The notes beneath the pieces were generated by a model. That model searched no databases and had not been told where the DNA came from. It saw only the letters and a program-made list of their open reading frames with translations. Shown in pieces: positions 1 to 7,823 of a DNA stretch of 64,000 nt (its first letter is position 1; the number at the start of each line of letters is the position of its first letter). Source of the stretch: an uncultured Acetatifactor sp. (GTDB lineage: Bacteria > Bacillota > Clostridia > Lachnospirales > Lachnospiraceae); contig CAJTSE010000007.1 of assembly GCA_910578815.1 (NCBI GenBank), positions 133,385 to 197,384 of the forward strand. The letters are read 5' to 3'. Both the position numbers and the translations under genes were made by a program.

Positions 1-328
1 CTGCGGCATAGCCCACGGACTTGATGATAGTCATAACTCCCTCCGGCATCACCAGCCGCACTGCCGCCTTAAAGCTCACAGTGGAATTCTTTAAGGGAAT
101 CCAGATCACATTAGGGTTGCCCAGATCCTCTATGGAAGAAAACACGATGGGCACCAGTTTTAAAATAGGATAAATGATGGTAAAGCAAAGCCCCAGGATC
201 AGCACCATGGAAAATACCTTTACCACTCCCCTTTTGGAGCGGTTTTTAAACAGATAAATTGCCAGAGAGGCGTCATTTCCCGCCTTAATCTTATTTTTCT
301 TATGGCCCATATTTTTCTTATTTTGCAT
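1..328 (-). CDS. Carbohydrate ABC transporter permease, MalG type (partial, N-terminal part)
   Basis: Only the first 109 codons lie in the window; the gene runs off its left edge. The N-terminus is lysine-rich and cytoplasmic, then comes one hydrophobic helix (about residues 33-53), then the start of the periplasmic-side loop with the 'LGNPN' and 'WIPLKNST' style segments of MalG-like inner-membrane permeases of sugar importers. The ATG at 328 overlaps the stop of the upstream permease gene by 11 bases, so the two are translationally coupled and probably form one heterodimeric channel. Substrate unknown. Seen: frame, hydrophobic helix, overlap. Inferred: role, from the neighbouring MalF-type partner. 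Confidence 0.8.
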   Translation of the reverse strand, partial: MQNKKNMGHKKNKIKAGNDASLAIYLFKNRSKRGVVKVFSMVLILGLCFTIIYPILKLVPIVFSSIEDLGNPNVIWIPLKNSTVSFKAAVRLVMPEGVMTIIKSVGYAA

Positions 329-1238
329 TCTTTTTTACCACCTTTCCCATCAGCAGCATGACAATCCCCAGCACCGCCAGCACGTTCAGGATATAAACCA
401 CCGAAAGCGCCGACCCGATCCCGATCTTATTCTGTGTAAACGCAAAGCTGTAGGCTTCTTCGGCAATGGCTGACCTTAAGAACAAATCCACCACGGTGTA
501 AATGACTACAAACAGCGTAATATGAATGATAGAAGGAATCGTTACCTTCCAGAAGGTCTCATAGGCCGTGGCGCCCTCCATCTTTGCCACCTCGTAAAGG
601 CTGGGACTGATGGACTGCAGGGCCGTCAGGTACACAAGGGTCTGCACGCCTGCCTGAGAAATCAGTTCAAATATATTTTCCACATAATTCATGATCGGAA
701 ACAAAATCCGTCTTGGCACATTCAGCACCCGCATTAAAAACACGGTGATATAGCTCCCGCTCAGCAGGCTGCTGCCCGTATCCAGCGATTCTCCGGCTCC
801 GGTGGTCATGGTCAGCATTTCCACCACCACGTCGATCCCAAGTATGATGGGCAGGAAAAAGATCAGCCTCACAAGGGCCCTGCCCTTAAATTTCTGATTT
901 GCCAGCAGTGCCATAAACAGGCTGAAAATCACGATCAGAGGCACGCTGATTAACATGTTGGTGTTTTCTTCCGTAAACAGCCTTGCCATGGGCTGCGAAT
1001 TCGTTGTTACCTCCGTGGCAAACAGGTCAATATAATTCTGAATGCCCACCCACTCGAAGGTCATTCCGCCGGTCTCACCCACACCGATCTTGTTAAAGGA
1101 ATAAAAGATGGTATTGACCAGCGGCATCAGGAAGAAGGCAATAAAGCCGATGATAAAGGGAGAGGCAAAAATCAGCCCGTTTATCTTTTTTCTGGTTCTG
1201 TATGGAAGTTTCTTACTGCTACTGCTGCCCTTCATCAC
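318..1238 (-). CDS. Sugar ABC transporter permease, MalF type
   Basis: 306-residue integral membrane protein. A short basic N-terminus is followed by about six hydrophobic helices and the ABC-permease EAA loop ('EVAKMEGATAYETFWK', about residues 217-232) that docks on the ATPase. It would import a carbohydrate together with the MalG-type permease just downstream. Its start overlaps the stop of the DUF5696-type gene by four bases. This is the second permease pair of the locus; the first is at 6.0-7.8 kb, and the two pairs are clearly different in sequence. The second codon is also ATG, so the true start could be 1235. No ATPase gene lies nearby, which is usual for this family because a shared MsmK/UgpC-type ATPase often serves many importers. 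Confidence 0.9.
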   Translation of the reverse strand: MMKGSSSSKKLPYRTRKKINGLIFASPFIIGFIAFFLMPLVNTIFYSFNKIGVGETGGMTFEWVGIQNYIDLFATEVTTNSQPMARLFTEENTNMLISVPLIVIFSLFMALLANQKFKGRALVRLIFFLPIILGIDVVVEMLTMTTGAGESLDTGSSLLSGSYITVFLMRVLNVPRRILFPIMNYVENIFELISQAGVQTLVYLTALQSISPSLYEVAKMEGATAYETFWKVTIPSIIHITLFVVIYTVVDLFLRSAIAEEAYSFAFTQNKIGIGSALSVVYILNVLAVLGIVMLLMGKVVKKNAK

Positions 1239-3847
1239 TGCACCTCCTTTACAAGATAGCTCTCCGCCTCCATGACGGTTCCATCCTCCAGGGTTACATC
1301 ATACAAATTATAGTTTACCGTCACCTCTGCGCCCGTGGCGTAGACTGTCCGGTACACACCGTCCGCAAGGCACTCATGCCCCGTGATCTCGCTGGTGCCG
1401 ATCTTGGAGCGGATTTCTCTGCATTCCTCATACACCGCCCGGATCTGATCCTGAATCAGCGGATACTGTACGGAATAAAGGTAGCTGTAATCACTGTCCC
1501 GCAGCACATCCACATTTTTCGCCGTCACGGTAAACTTCGGATATGCTCCCGTCTCCGCAGCCTGCAGTATAAAGTAGGCCGGATTTCTGGAGGATAAATT
1601 TACATCCTCCGTAGTATAGTCGATCAATCCGTTCATCACCAGCTGCTTAAAGGGAATGGTCACGGCAAAGGTAATATAATCGCTGCTTTCCCGTGAAACA
1701 TCCACGGCTATACTGCCATACCCGATCTTATCCATATGAGGATTGGTCAGCGCCAGCTCCCTGCCCTCCGCCAGCTTTGCCAGATTATCCTCCAGCACCA
1801 GGTTGCCCTGCTCGCCGCTGACAAACTCATTAAAACGGTAGTCAGCATAATACATGCCCGCCATATCTCCCACCGACAGGTACTTATTATTTCCGGCCTG
1901 CTTTAAAAAGCCGTCCGTAACGCCGCTTAGATAACCCGGTGACAGGGTATAATAGGTATCATGCTCCATCCCGTCGGAAAGAGCGGACAGCTTGATTCCC
2001 AGCACCGACATATAGCGGGAATTCACTGCCGGATCATTGGCAAAGTCCCTGACTGCCTGTCTGGAAGCCCGAAATCCGTTGCCGCCCTCCCAGACTCTCG
2101 TCAGTGATGTTTCCAGAAACAGCGGAATGCCGTTTGCCTCTGCATATTCCTGCACAGCTTTAAAATCCTTTTTGCTGCCGTTGCTGGCGGAAAGCCTGGC
2201 CCTGTTATTCATCCTCCCGTTCCAGCCGTTGTTAAAGACTCCGTCATACTGTACATAAAGCAAGGTTCCCTGTAGATCCTCCATCATCGCCAACAGCTCT
2301 TCGTAATCCGTCATGGAGTATTCGCTGCTGTAAGGAATGCCCACAAAGCGCTTGGTCACGTTCAGCGCCCCCACCGCCTCCAGATACAGCCTGGCGGAAC
2401 CGTCATCATAGCTCTTTTCAATCCCTTCTCTTGCGGCCAGATATTCTTTATAGCCTGCGGCCAGATCATAATAGCCCGTCTTTGCCCCGTAGAATTGGTA
2501 GCGCACCGTGCAGTCAAGATCCTGGGTCCCCGTATTCACCAGATAATTGGCGGAATCACTGCTGTAGGGGCCGTATATTTTTGTCTTACTGTACTGCGCC
2601 AGTTCAAAGGAAGCAAAGACTTTATTATATTTGGAACTGTCTGCATCCACGCTGGCCAGCTTCATGTGAAGATAGCCGTTTCGGTCTCCCTCTTCCACAA
2701 TGGCCAGGAAGCCCTTCTCCGTCTTCTGCGCAGGCCCGTAAATCATGCCGAATACCGGCATGTACAGCTCTTCCCCATACTGGGGCTGGAAATAATAGTC
2801 CTTGTAATAATCATTGTCATAAAAGGGCCGCTCATACTCTCTGACATCCGCCTGATAAGAATTAAAATCCACCAGCGCGCCGCTGCCGTCGGGAATCAGA
2901 ATCTGACCTTCTTCATACTGCTTTGCGGTCGCTGCCCCGAAATTAGGCAGTACGTCGATCTCCTGTATGGTATAGTAATCATTATGATTCACACAGGCCC
3001 CCACGGGAAGATGCGCCTTCAGCTCCCCTTCCTCCAGGGTGATCTCCAGCACCAGGTCAAACTGTGCCGGCTCCGCAAAGGATACGGAAAAGCCAAAGGT
3101 GTCCGCGTCCTCCAAAAGCATTTCCTGGGTATAACCCACCAGGCCGGCCACCTCAATCATCTGCGTCACGGCGCTGGCAGGGGGCGTGCCCACATAAGTC
3201 ACAGCGTAGCATTCCTCCTGCAGGCTCTTCTTGTATATCAGCGAAAGTGTCTGCAGATACCTGTTTGCCTTTGTTTCCTCCAGCTCACCGCTGTCCCGCA
3301 GGCTCTCAATGCCCCCCTTAAACATCTCTTCAAATCTTTCCGGGGACATTTTTTTCGGCAGGAATTCATAAAATCTGTTGGAGCTGCCTTCGTTCAGATT
3401 CATGTCAATCCTGACTCCATTTTCCAGCCGGTACAGCTCATAGGCGCCCAGAGCCACGCTCTGATCGTAGGAATTCCACTCATAAATGTTATTATCCTCT
3501 CCCAGGTAGGTAAGCACCAGCAGCGCCTTCTCGCTTCCGGCATCCGCGCCTTTTACGGCTGTGGAAAAAACATTTCCCCTTTCGTCCTTCACCTCAAGGG
3601 TCAGCTCTTTGGTATTGATGGACAAGGTCCTGCCGCCGTTTTCGGCCAGCACTACCTTCCCCTCTTCCTTGTCAAGCGGCTCCCCGGTTAAAGGCTCCCT
3701 GGAGGTCGTTTCCGGCACAGCGGATTTTCTGACGCTCCACACCGGAATGCTTACCAGTACATAGAGCAATGCCGCCGCCAACAGAATCGTCAGGAAGATC
3801 TTGCCTATGGTATGCTTTGCATAAAAAGATTTTATTTTATTCACCAT
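1235..3847 (-). CDS. Large membrane-anchored extracellular protein, DUF5696-type
   Basis: 870 residues. Residues about 14-36 form a single hydrophobic signal-anchor; the rest is predicted to be outside the membrane. From memory it resembles the DUF5696 proteins found beside sugar ABC permeases in Lachnospiraceae and Paenibacillus; no biochemical role is established. The middle part (about 450-750) has a TIM-barrel-like rhythm of short hydrophobic strands ('TLLYVQYDGVFNNGWNGRM', 'IPLFLETS', 'YLSVGDMAGMYY') reminiscent of glycoside-hydrolase folds, but I cannot name catalytic residues. It is coupled to the downstream permease by a four-base overlap. Likely role: handling a glycan at the cell surface before uptake (inference). 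Confidence 0.75.
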   Translation of the reverse strand: MVNKIKSFYAKHTIGKIFLTILLAAALLYVLVSIPVWSVRKSAVPETTSREPLTGEPLDKEEGKVVLAENGGRTLSINTKELTLEVKDERGNVFSTAVKGADAGSEKALLVLTYLGEDNNIYEWNSYDQSVALGAYELYRLENGVRIDMNLNEGSSNRFYEFLPKKMSPERFEEMFKGGIESLRDSGELEETKANRYLQTLSLIYKKSLQEECYAVTYVGTPPASAVTQMIEVAGLVGYTQEMLLEDADTFGFSVSFAEPAQFDLVLEITLEEGELKAHLPVGACVNHNDYYTIQEIDVLPNFGAATAKQYEEGQILIPDGSGALVDFNSYQADVREYERPFYDNDYYKDYYFQPQYGEELYMPVFGMIYGPAQKTEKGFLAIVEEGDRNGYLHMKLASVDADSSKYNKVFASFELAQYSKTKIYGPYSSDSANYLVNTGTQDLDCTVRYQFYGAKTGYYDLAAGYKEYLAAREGIEKSYDDGSARLYLEAVGALNVTKRFVGIPYSSEYSMTDYEELLAMMEDLQGTLLYVQYDGVFNNGWNGRMNNRARLSASNGSKKDFKAVQEYAEANGIPLFLETSLTRVWEGGNGFRASRQAVRDFANDPAVNSRYMSVLGIKLSALSDGMEHDTYYTLSPGYLSGVTDGFLKQAGNNKYLSVGDMAGMYYADYRFNEFVSGEQGNLVLEDNLAKLAEGRELALTNPHMDKIGYGSIAVDVSRESSDYITFAVTIPFKQLVMNGLIDYTTEDVNLSSRNPAYFILQAAETGAYPKFTVTAKNVDVLRDSDYSYLYSVQYPLIQDQIRAVYEECREIRSKIGTSEITGHECLADGVYRTVYATGAEVTVNYNLYDVTLEDGTVMEAESYLVKEVQ

Positions 3848-3856
3848 GCTCCCCTC

Positions 3857-4486
3857 CTACATCCTGCGGATAAATTCCTGAACAACATCCACGATAAAGG
3901 TAATCATCTGCTCCATCAGAGTAAAGAACAGCACCCCCAGAAAAATGATAATCGCCGCCGCCACAAAGCTTAAGGCAATGGAGGCTATGTTTTTTCCGAA
4001 GGAATATTCATGAATGGTACACAGACCGGCTACGATCATGAACAGGAACCAGACGATTCCGATGCCGGTAATCACATTCACGATCATGATTTCCTCGCGG
4101 ATGATAAAATTGCTCAGGATGATCTGCACCACCATCATCAGTTCCAGCGGGATCAGCGAGTACCCGATGACCTGCGTAATATCTCCCAGCCCCCCCTTAC
4201 CGTTTAAGAGGGTAGTCACAGACCAGTTGCTGACAATAAACAGTACAAATCCCGCCACCCAGGTAGCAAAGACGGAAAGGCTGTTCATAGCCGCCACCTG
4301 GGCGGTATTCATGACAAAGCCCGTGTACTGATAGCTGACACACTGCAGAATCCCAAACAGGATAATGGAAAGCACCGCAATCAGCAGACTTCCCTTGCCC
4401 CGGAAGCGGATCTCGTAAAAGGCGTCAAAGGGATGGAAAAAGGAATACTTCAAATAGTACAATTTTTCTTTCATCTGCGCTTTCAT
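3857..4486 (-). CDS. YIP1-family-like multispanning membrane protein
   Basis: 209 residues with about five hydrophobic helices and a short amphipathic N-terminus ending in 'FHPFDAFYEIRFRGKGS', which matches the start seen in bacterial YIP1-domain proteins. Function unknown in bacteria. The ATG overlaps the stop of the upstream NHL/TPR gene by four bases and the stop is 9 bases before the DUF5696-type gene, so it belongs to the uptake operon. It could be an accessory membrane subunit that assembles the NHL/TPR and DUF5696 proteins; this is inference from position only. Confidence 0.7.
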   Translation of the reverse strand: MKAQMKEKLYYLKYSFFHPFDAFYEIRFRGKGSLLIAVLSIILFGILQCVSYQYTGFVMNTAQVAAMNSLSVFATWVAGFVLFIVSNWSVTTLLNGKGGLGDITQVIGYSLIPLELMMVVQIILSNFIIREEIMIVNVITGIGIVWFLFMIVAGLCTIHEYSFGKNIASIALSFVAAAIIIFLGVLFFTLMEQMITFIVDVVQEFIRRM

Positions 4487-6009
4487 TTTTCCTCTCCTTT
4501 CTTCCGCACTGCCCTCTGCTTTTGTTTTTTACCTTTTCCCTGACTTTTGTGGTATCGGATCTCGGACCAGATCACCGCCCCCACAATCAGGAGCAGCAGC
4601 GTCATGACGATGCCGAAATGTTCCTCCAGCCACTTACCCCGGTATCCGTTATAAGCCTTGGAGTAAAACTCCCTGTTATTTCCCAGCTTAAAATAATACA
4701 TCGCCGTCTCATAATCATCCTTCATCAGATAATTCTTGCCGATGCCGTTGTAAGCCACCTCGTAATTGGCATTCAGGGCCACCGCCTTTTCAAAAGAGAC
4801 CAGCGCCTCGTCCCATCTGCCGAAATAATAGCTCTCGTTTCCGTCCAGCACGGCCTGGCCAAAAGCGGTAGGCGCCAGGATATAAAGACATTTCAAGGTT
4901 TTATCGGCGGTCACCAGCTTATCCCCCAGCCAGGCAATGGAAACGGGATTTTTATATTCTCCCTTCAGATTTCCCATGCTGCCAAATACATTCAGGATCT
5001 GACCGTCGAAATCATACAGGAAAATACGTCCCTTGTTTTTGTCCAGCAGAGCATAGGTACCATAGTCCGTCACGGCAATGTCCACAAACTGGCTTCCCAG
5101 ATCGTCTGAGTGCATGGACCAGATGTCGCCGACCACACTTATATTTTCCTGCTCCCTCAATACGTTTTCGCCCTTTGAATTCAGGCGGAACACGTAATCC
5201 TGCGCGGAGGTGTCATAGGTCACCGCCATCACAAAGCCTTCGCCGTCCAGGGTGATATTGTTAAAAGCAGGCGCATAGGTCTTGGACATCTGTGCCTTCT
5301 GCTCGTCGCTGGAAAGAGACTTCCAGAAATAGTCCATAAAGCTGTATACGGGCACATTCACGCCGTAATATCCGCTGAAATCTCCCTCTGCGGTCAGTTC
5401 CAGTATCCCCTCATAGCTGGACTGCACCACCACATAGATCCGGTTTGCAAGGTCTACCGTAATCTTGGAAGGCTTGAACTGCGCGTCTCCGGAAAGATTT
5501 TCCGGACACCCGATGATCCGTTTCAGGCTGTAGTCCTCCAGATTCAGCACCACAATTCTCTGGGCCCCGGTATCCGCAATATAAATTTCCTGCTCCTGCT
5601 CATGAATCCAGACGCCCTCCGGATTCGTCAGCATAATCTGGTTTCCGTCCTCATCCAGAGCAATCTTTCCCTCGCTGTTCCGCAGCAGCTTTACGGAATG
5701 AAGATAATTTCCGTCACTGTCCAGAATATTCATGCGGCTCTCCAGCGAGTCGATCATAAAGATCCTGCCATCCTTACTGGTATCCACGTCATCCACGCTG
5801 GACAGCTTGGTGCCGTTTAAGTTTTCCGCCGTGATGGTCCGCTCCAGCATAAAGGCCGCCGGACTTTCCTTGGCACCCCCGTAATAGCCGTAGGTATAGC
5901 CGTCGTATACAACGCTGCTGCCGTCGGCAGCGGATGCCTGCGCTGTCATGGGAAGCAGCATGGCTGCCGCCAGGACCGCTCCCAGGCATTTTAAATTCCT
6001 TTTCTTCAT
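4483..6009 (-). CDS. Exported NHL-repeat and TPR protein with C-terminal membrane anchor
   Basis: 508 residues. A signal peptide (about 1-27, ending near AQASA) is followed by a run of NHL-like beta-propeller blades (about 45-370; repeats such as 'DVDTSKDGRIFMIDS', 'GVWIHEQEQEIYIADT', 'ITVDLANRIYVV'). Next come two TPR units (about 395-455, 'WDEALVSFEKAVALN', 'YETAMYYFKLG'), one transmembrane helix (about 467-485) and a lysine-rich cytoplasmic tail. This is an extracellular sensor or scaffold held in the membrane. No catalytic residues are visible. It sits between the first permease pair and the YIP1-like protein and shares four bases with the latter. The propeller may bind glycan; this is inference. 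Confidence 0.75.
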   Translation of the reverse strand: MKKRNLKCLGAVLAAAMLLPMTAQASAADGSSVVYDGYTYGYYGGAKESPAAFMLERTITAENLNGTKLSSVDDVDTSKDGRIFMIDSLESRMNILDSDGNYLHSVKLLRNSEGKIALDEDGNQIMLTNPEGVWIHEQEQEIYIADTGAQRIVVLNLEDYSLKRIIGCPENLSGDAQFKPSKITVDLANRIYVVVQSSYEGILELTAEGDFSGYYGVNVPVYSFMDYFWKSLSSDEQKAQMSKTYAPAFNNITLDGEGFVMAVTYDTSAQDYVFRLNSKGENVLREQENISVVGDIWSMHSDDLGSQFVDIAVTDYGTYALLDKNKGRIFLYDFDGQILNVFGSMGNLKGEYKNPVSIAWLGDKLVTADKTLKCLYILAPTAFGQAVLDGNESYYFGRWDEALVSFEKAVALNANYEVAYNGIGKNYLMKDDYETAMYYFKLGNNREFYSKAYNGYRGKWLEEHFGIVMTLLLLIVGAVIWSEIRYHKSQGKGKKQKQRAVRKKGEEK

Positions 6010-6020
6010 GCTGCCCCCTC

Positions 6021-6908
6021 CTATCCTTTGATTCCAGACGTGGCCATGGTCTCAATGACATTGCTCTGAGAGATCACGAACACCGTGATCGGTACGATAA
6101 TCATAATCAGGGAAACCGCCGAGGTCACACCCGTTCTGGAAATACCGCCGCTCGCCAGCTGGGAAAGCACATAGCTCAAGGGCTTAAGTTCTTCAGAATA
6201 AATGAATACGCCGCCTGTGGTTCCCCACATCTGCTGAAAGGAAAGAATCACCAGGGTAATCCAGGCCGGCTTGCACAGGGGCATTACCACCTTAAAGTAA
6301 ATTCCGAACTCGGAAGCACCGTCAATCTTGGCCGCCTCCAGCATATCATCCGGCACCTGGACCATAAAGTTCTTCATAAGGTACAGCCCCAGAGTTCCTC
6401 CCACCGCAGGCAGAATCACCGCCCAGTAGGTATCAATCATGCGCAGCCCGCTCATAATCAGATAGTTGGGAATCGCCGTTACCGATGTGCTGAACATCAG
6501 GGCATACACGATCAGATTACTCATGAATTTGGAGCCCGGAAATTCATACTTTGCCAGGGGATAGGCGGCCATGGAGCCCAAAAATACCGTGCCGAATGTC
6601 CCCACTCCCGTAATTACCAGAGTGTTAAACAGGTAACGGGAAAGCGGCACCGTAAAATCCTCGATGATCGTTCCCAAGTCGAAAAAATTATCCAGCGTAG
6701 GATTATCCACCGTGAGCCTGGGCGGGAAAATAAAGATTTCCGACAAAGGCTTGAAGGCACTGACGATTGTATATACCAGCGGGAACAGACTGAACAGTCC
6801 AAACAGCCCCAGGACCACAAACAGTACAATATCTCCTCCCAGGCTCCTGTTCCTTCTTTTCAGCTTCCGCTGCTTTAATTTATGGCTGATAAATTTGAAT
6901 AGTTTCAT
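6021..6908 (-). CDS. Carbohydrate ABC transporter permease, MalG type
   Basis: 295 residues with six hydrophobic helices. The EAA loop reads 'EAAKIDGASEFGIYFKVVMP' (about 198-217), and the 'FPPRLTVDNPTLDNF' segment after the first helix is typical of MalG/LacG-type permeases. It ends with the 'SGIKG' tail common in this family. It should pair with the MalF-type permease 12 bases upstream. A 29-residue basic cytoplasmic N-terminus precedes the first helix. Together with the adjacent large binding protein this forms the first complete importer of the locus, apart from the missing ATPase. Confidence 0.92.
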   Translation of the reverse strand: MKLFKFISHKLKQRKLKRRNRSLGGDIVLFVVLGLFGLFSLFPLVYTIVSAFKPLSEIFIFPPRLTVDNPTLDNFFDLGTIIEDFTVPLSRYLFNTLVITGVGTFGTVFLGSMAAYPLAKYEFPGSKFMSNLIVYALMFSTSVTAIPNYLIMSGLRMIDTYWAVILPAVGGTLGLYLMKNFMVQVPDDMLEAAKIDGASEFGIYFKVVMPLCKPAWITLVILSFQQMWGTTGGVFIYSEELKPLSYVLSQLASGGISRTGVTSAVSLIMIIVPITVFVISQSNVIETMATSGIKG

Positions 6909-6920
6909 AATTAATTCCCC

Positions 6921-7823
6921 CTATCCTAATTTCCGCAGCAGCTTCTGCACAACAATGTTACAGAACATCATGATCAGGAACAGAATCACCGCAATGGTAC
7001 AGGCATACCCCAGCTCATAGCGGACATTGCCAAAATCATGCAGATGAGTAAGGATCGTGTGGCCCGCGTAACCCACGGAGGGGAATCCCACCAGGTCGAT
7101 GGACAGCTGAGACACGGACAGGGAACTGGTGATCTGCATCACCGCGCCGAACATCAGCTGCGGCTTCATGGAAGGCAGAATAATATACCACAGCTCCTGC
7201 CAGCGGTTTTTGATGCCTTCCACCGAACCTGCCTCCAGCAGGGATTTATCCAGATTCTGAAAGCCGGCGATAAAGGTCAGGAAGCTGACGCCCAGACTCA
7301 GCCAAAGCTGGACCACAATCAAGATGGGCATGATATATTCCTTCGTCACCAGCCATTGAACAGCTTCCTGGGTGATACCCAGCTTCATCAGCCAGGCGTT
7401 CACCCATCCGTAAGAGTCGGATGAAAACAACAGCTTCCACACCAGATAAGCGTTGCCGGAGATGGACGGCGCGTAGAACACCAGCGTCATGATCGCCCTG
7501 GGAATTCTGGGCAGATCGTTTACCATCCATGCAAACAGAAAACACATAATATAACTGACCGGTCCTGTAATGATTGCAAAGAACAACGTATTCTTGATTG
7601 CCGTCAAGAAAACGGAATCGTAAACAATCAGATCCAGGTAATTGCTCCAGCCCACAAATTCAGGGGCCTCCACCATGTTAAAAGCGGTAAAGCTGAACAC
7701 AATGGAAACCAGCACCGGCAGCAGGGTAAAGATCACAAATATCAGTCCGAAGGGCGCAATCATGATATACTTATACTTGTGCCTTCTCCAGGTATCGGCA
7801 AAACTATTCATATTTTTCTTCAT
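6921..7823 (-). CDS. Sugar ABC transporter permease, MalF type
   Basis: 300 residues, six hydrophobic helices, with 'HKYKYIMIAPFGLIFVIFT' at the first helix and an EAA-loop region around 'EAGSVEGIKNRWQELWYIILP' (about 197-217). It is the MalF-like half of the first permease pair. Its start lies 20 bases inside the 3' end of the large binding-protein gene, so the two are translated together. Seen: helices, loop, overlap. Substrate not determinable from sequence; the operator-controlled promoter upstream of the locus points to an inducible sugar. Confidence 0.92.
   Translation of the reverse strand: MKKNMNSFADTWRRHKYKYIMIAPFGLIFVIFTLLPVLVSIVFSFTAFNMVEAPEFVGWSNYLDLIVYDSVFLTAIKNTLFFAIITGPVSYIMCFLFAWMVNDLPRIPRAIMTLVFYAPSISGNAYLVWKLLFSSDSYGWVNAWLMKLGITQEAVQWLVTKEYIMPILIVVQLWLSLGVSFLTFIAGFQNLDKSLLEAGSVEGIKNRWQELWYIILPSMKPQLMFGAVMQITSSLSVSQLSIDLVGFPSVGYAGHTILTHLHDFGNVRYELGYACTIAVILFLIMMFCNIVVQKLLRKLG

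Noticed and set aside
2495..3691. 398-codon plus-strand frame opposite the DUF5696-type gene
   Set aside because: It lies fully antisense to a gene with a signal anchor and clear operon coupling; no ribosome site or family match. Treated as a shadow.
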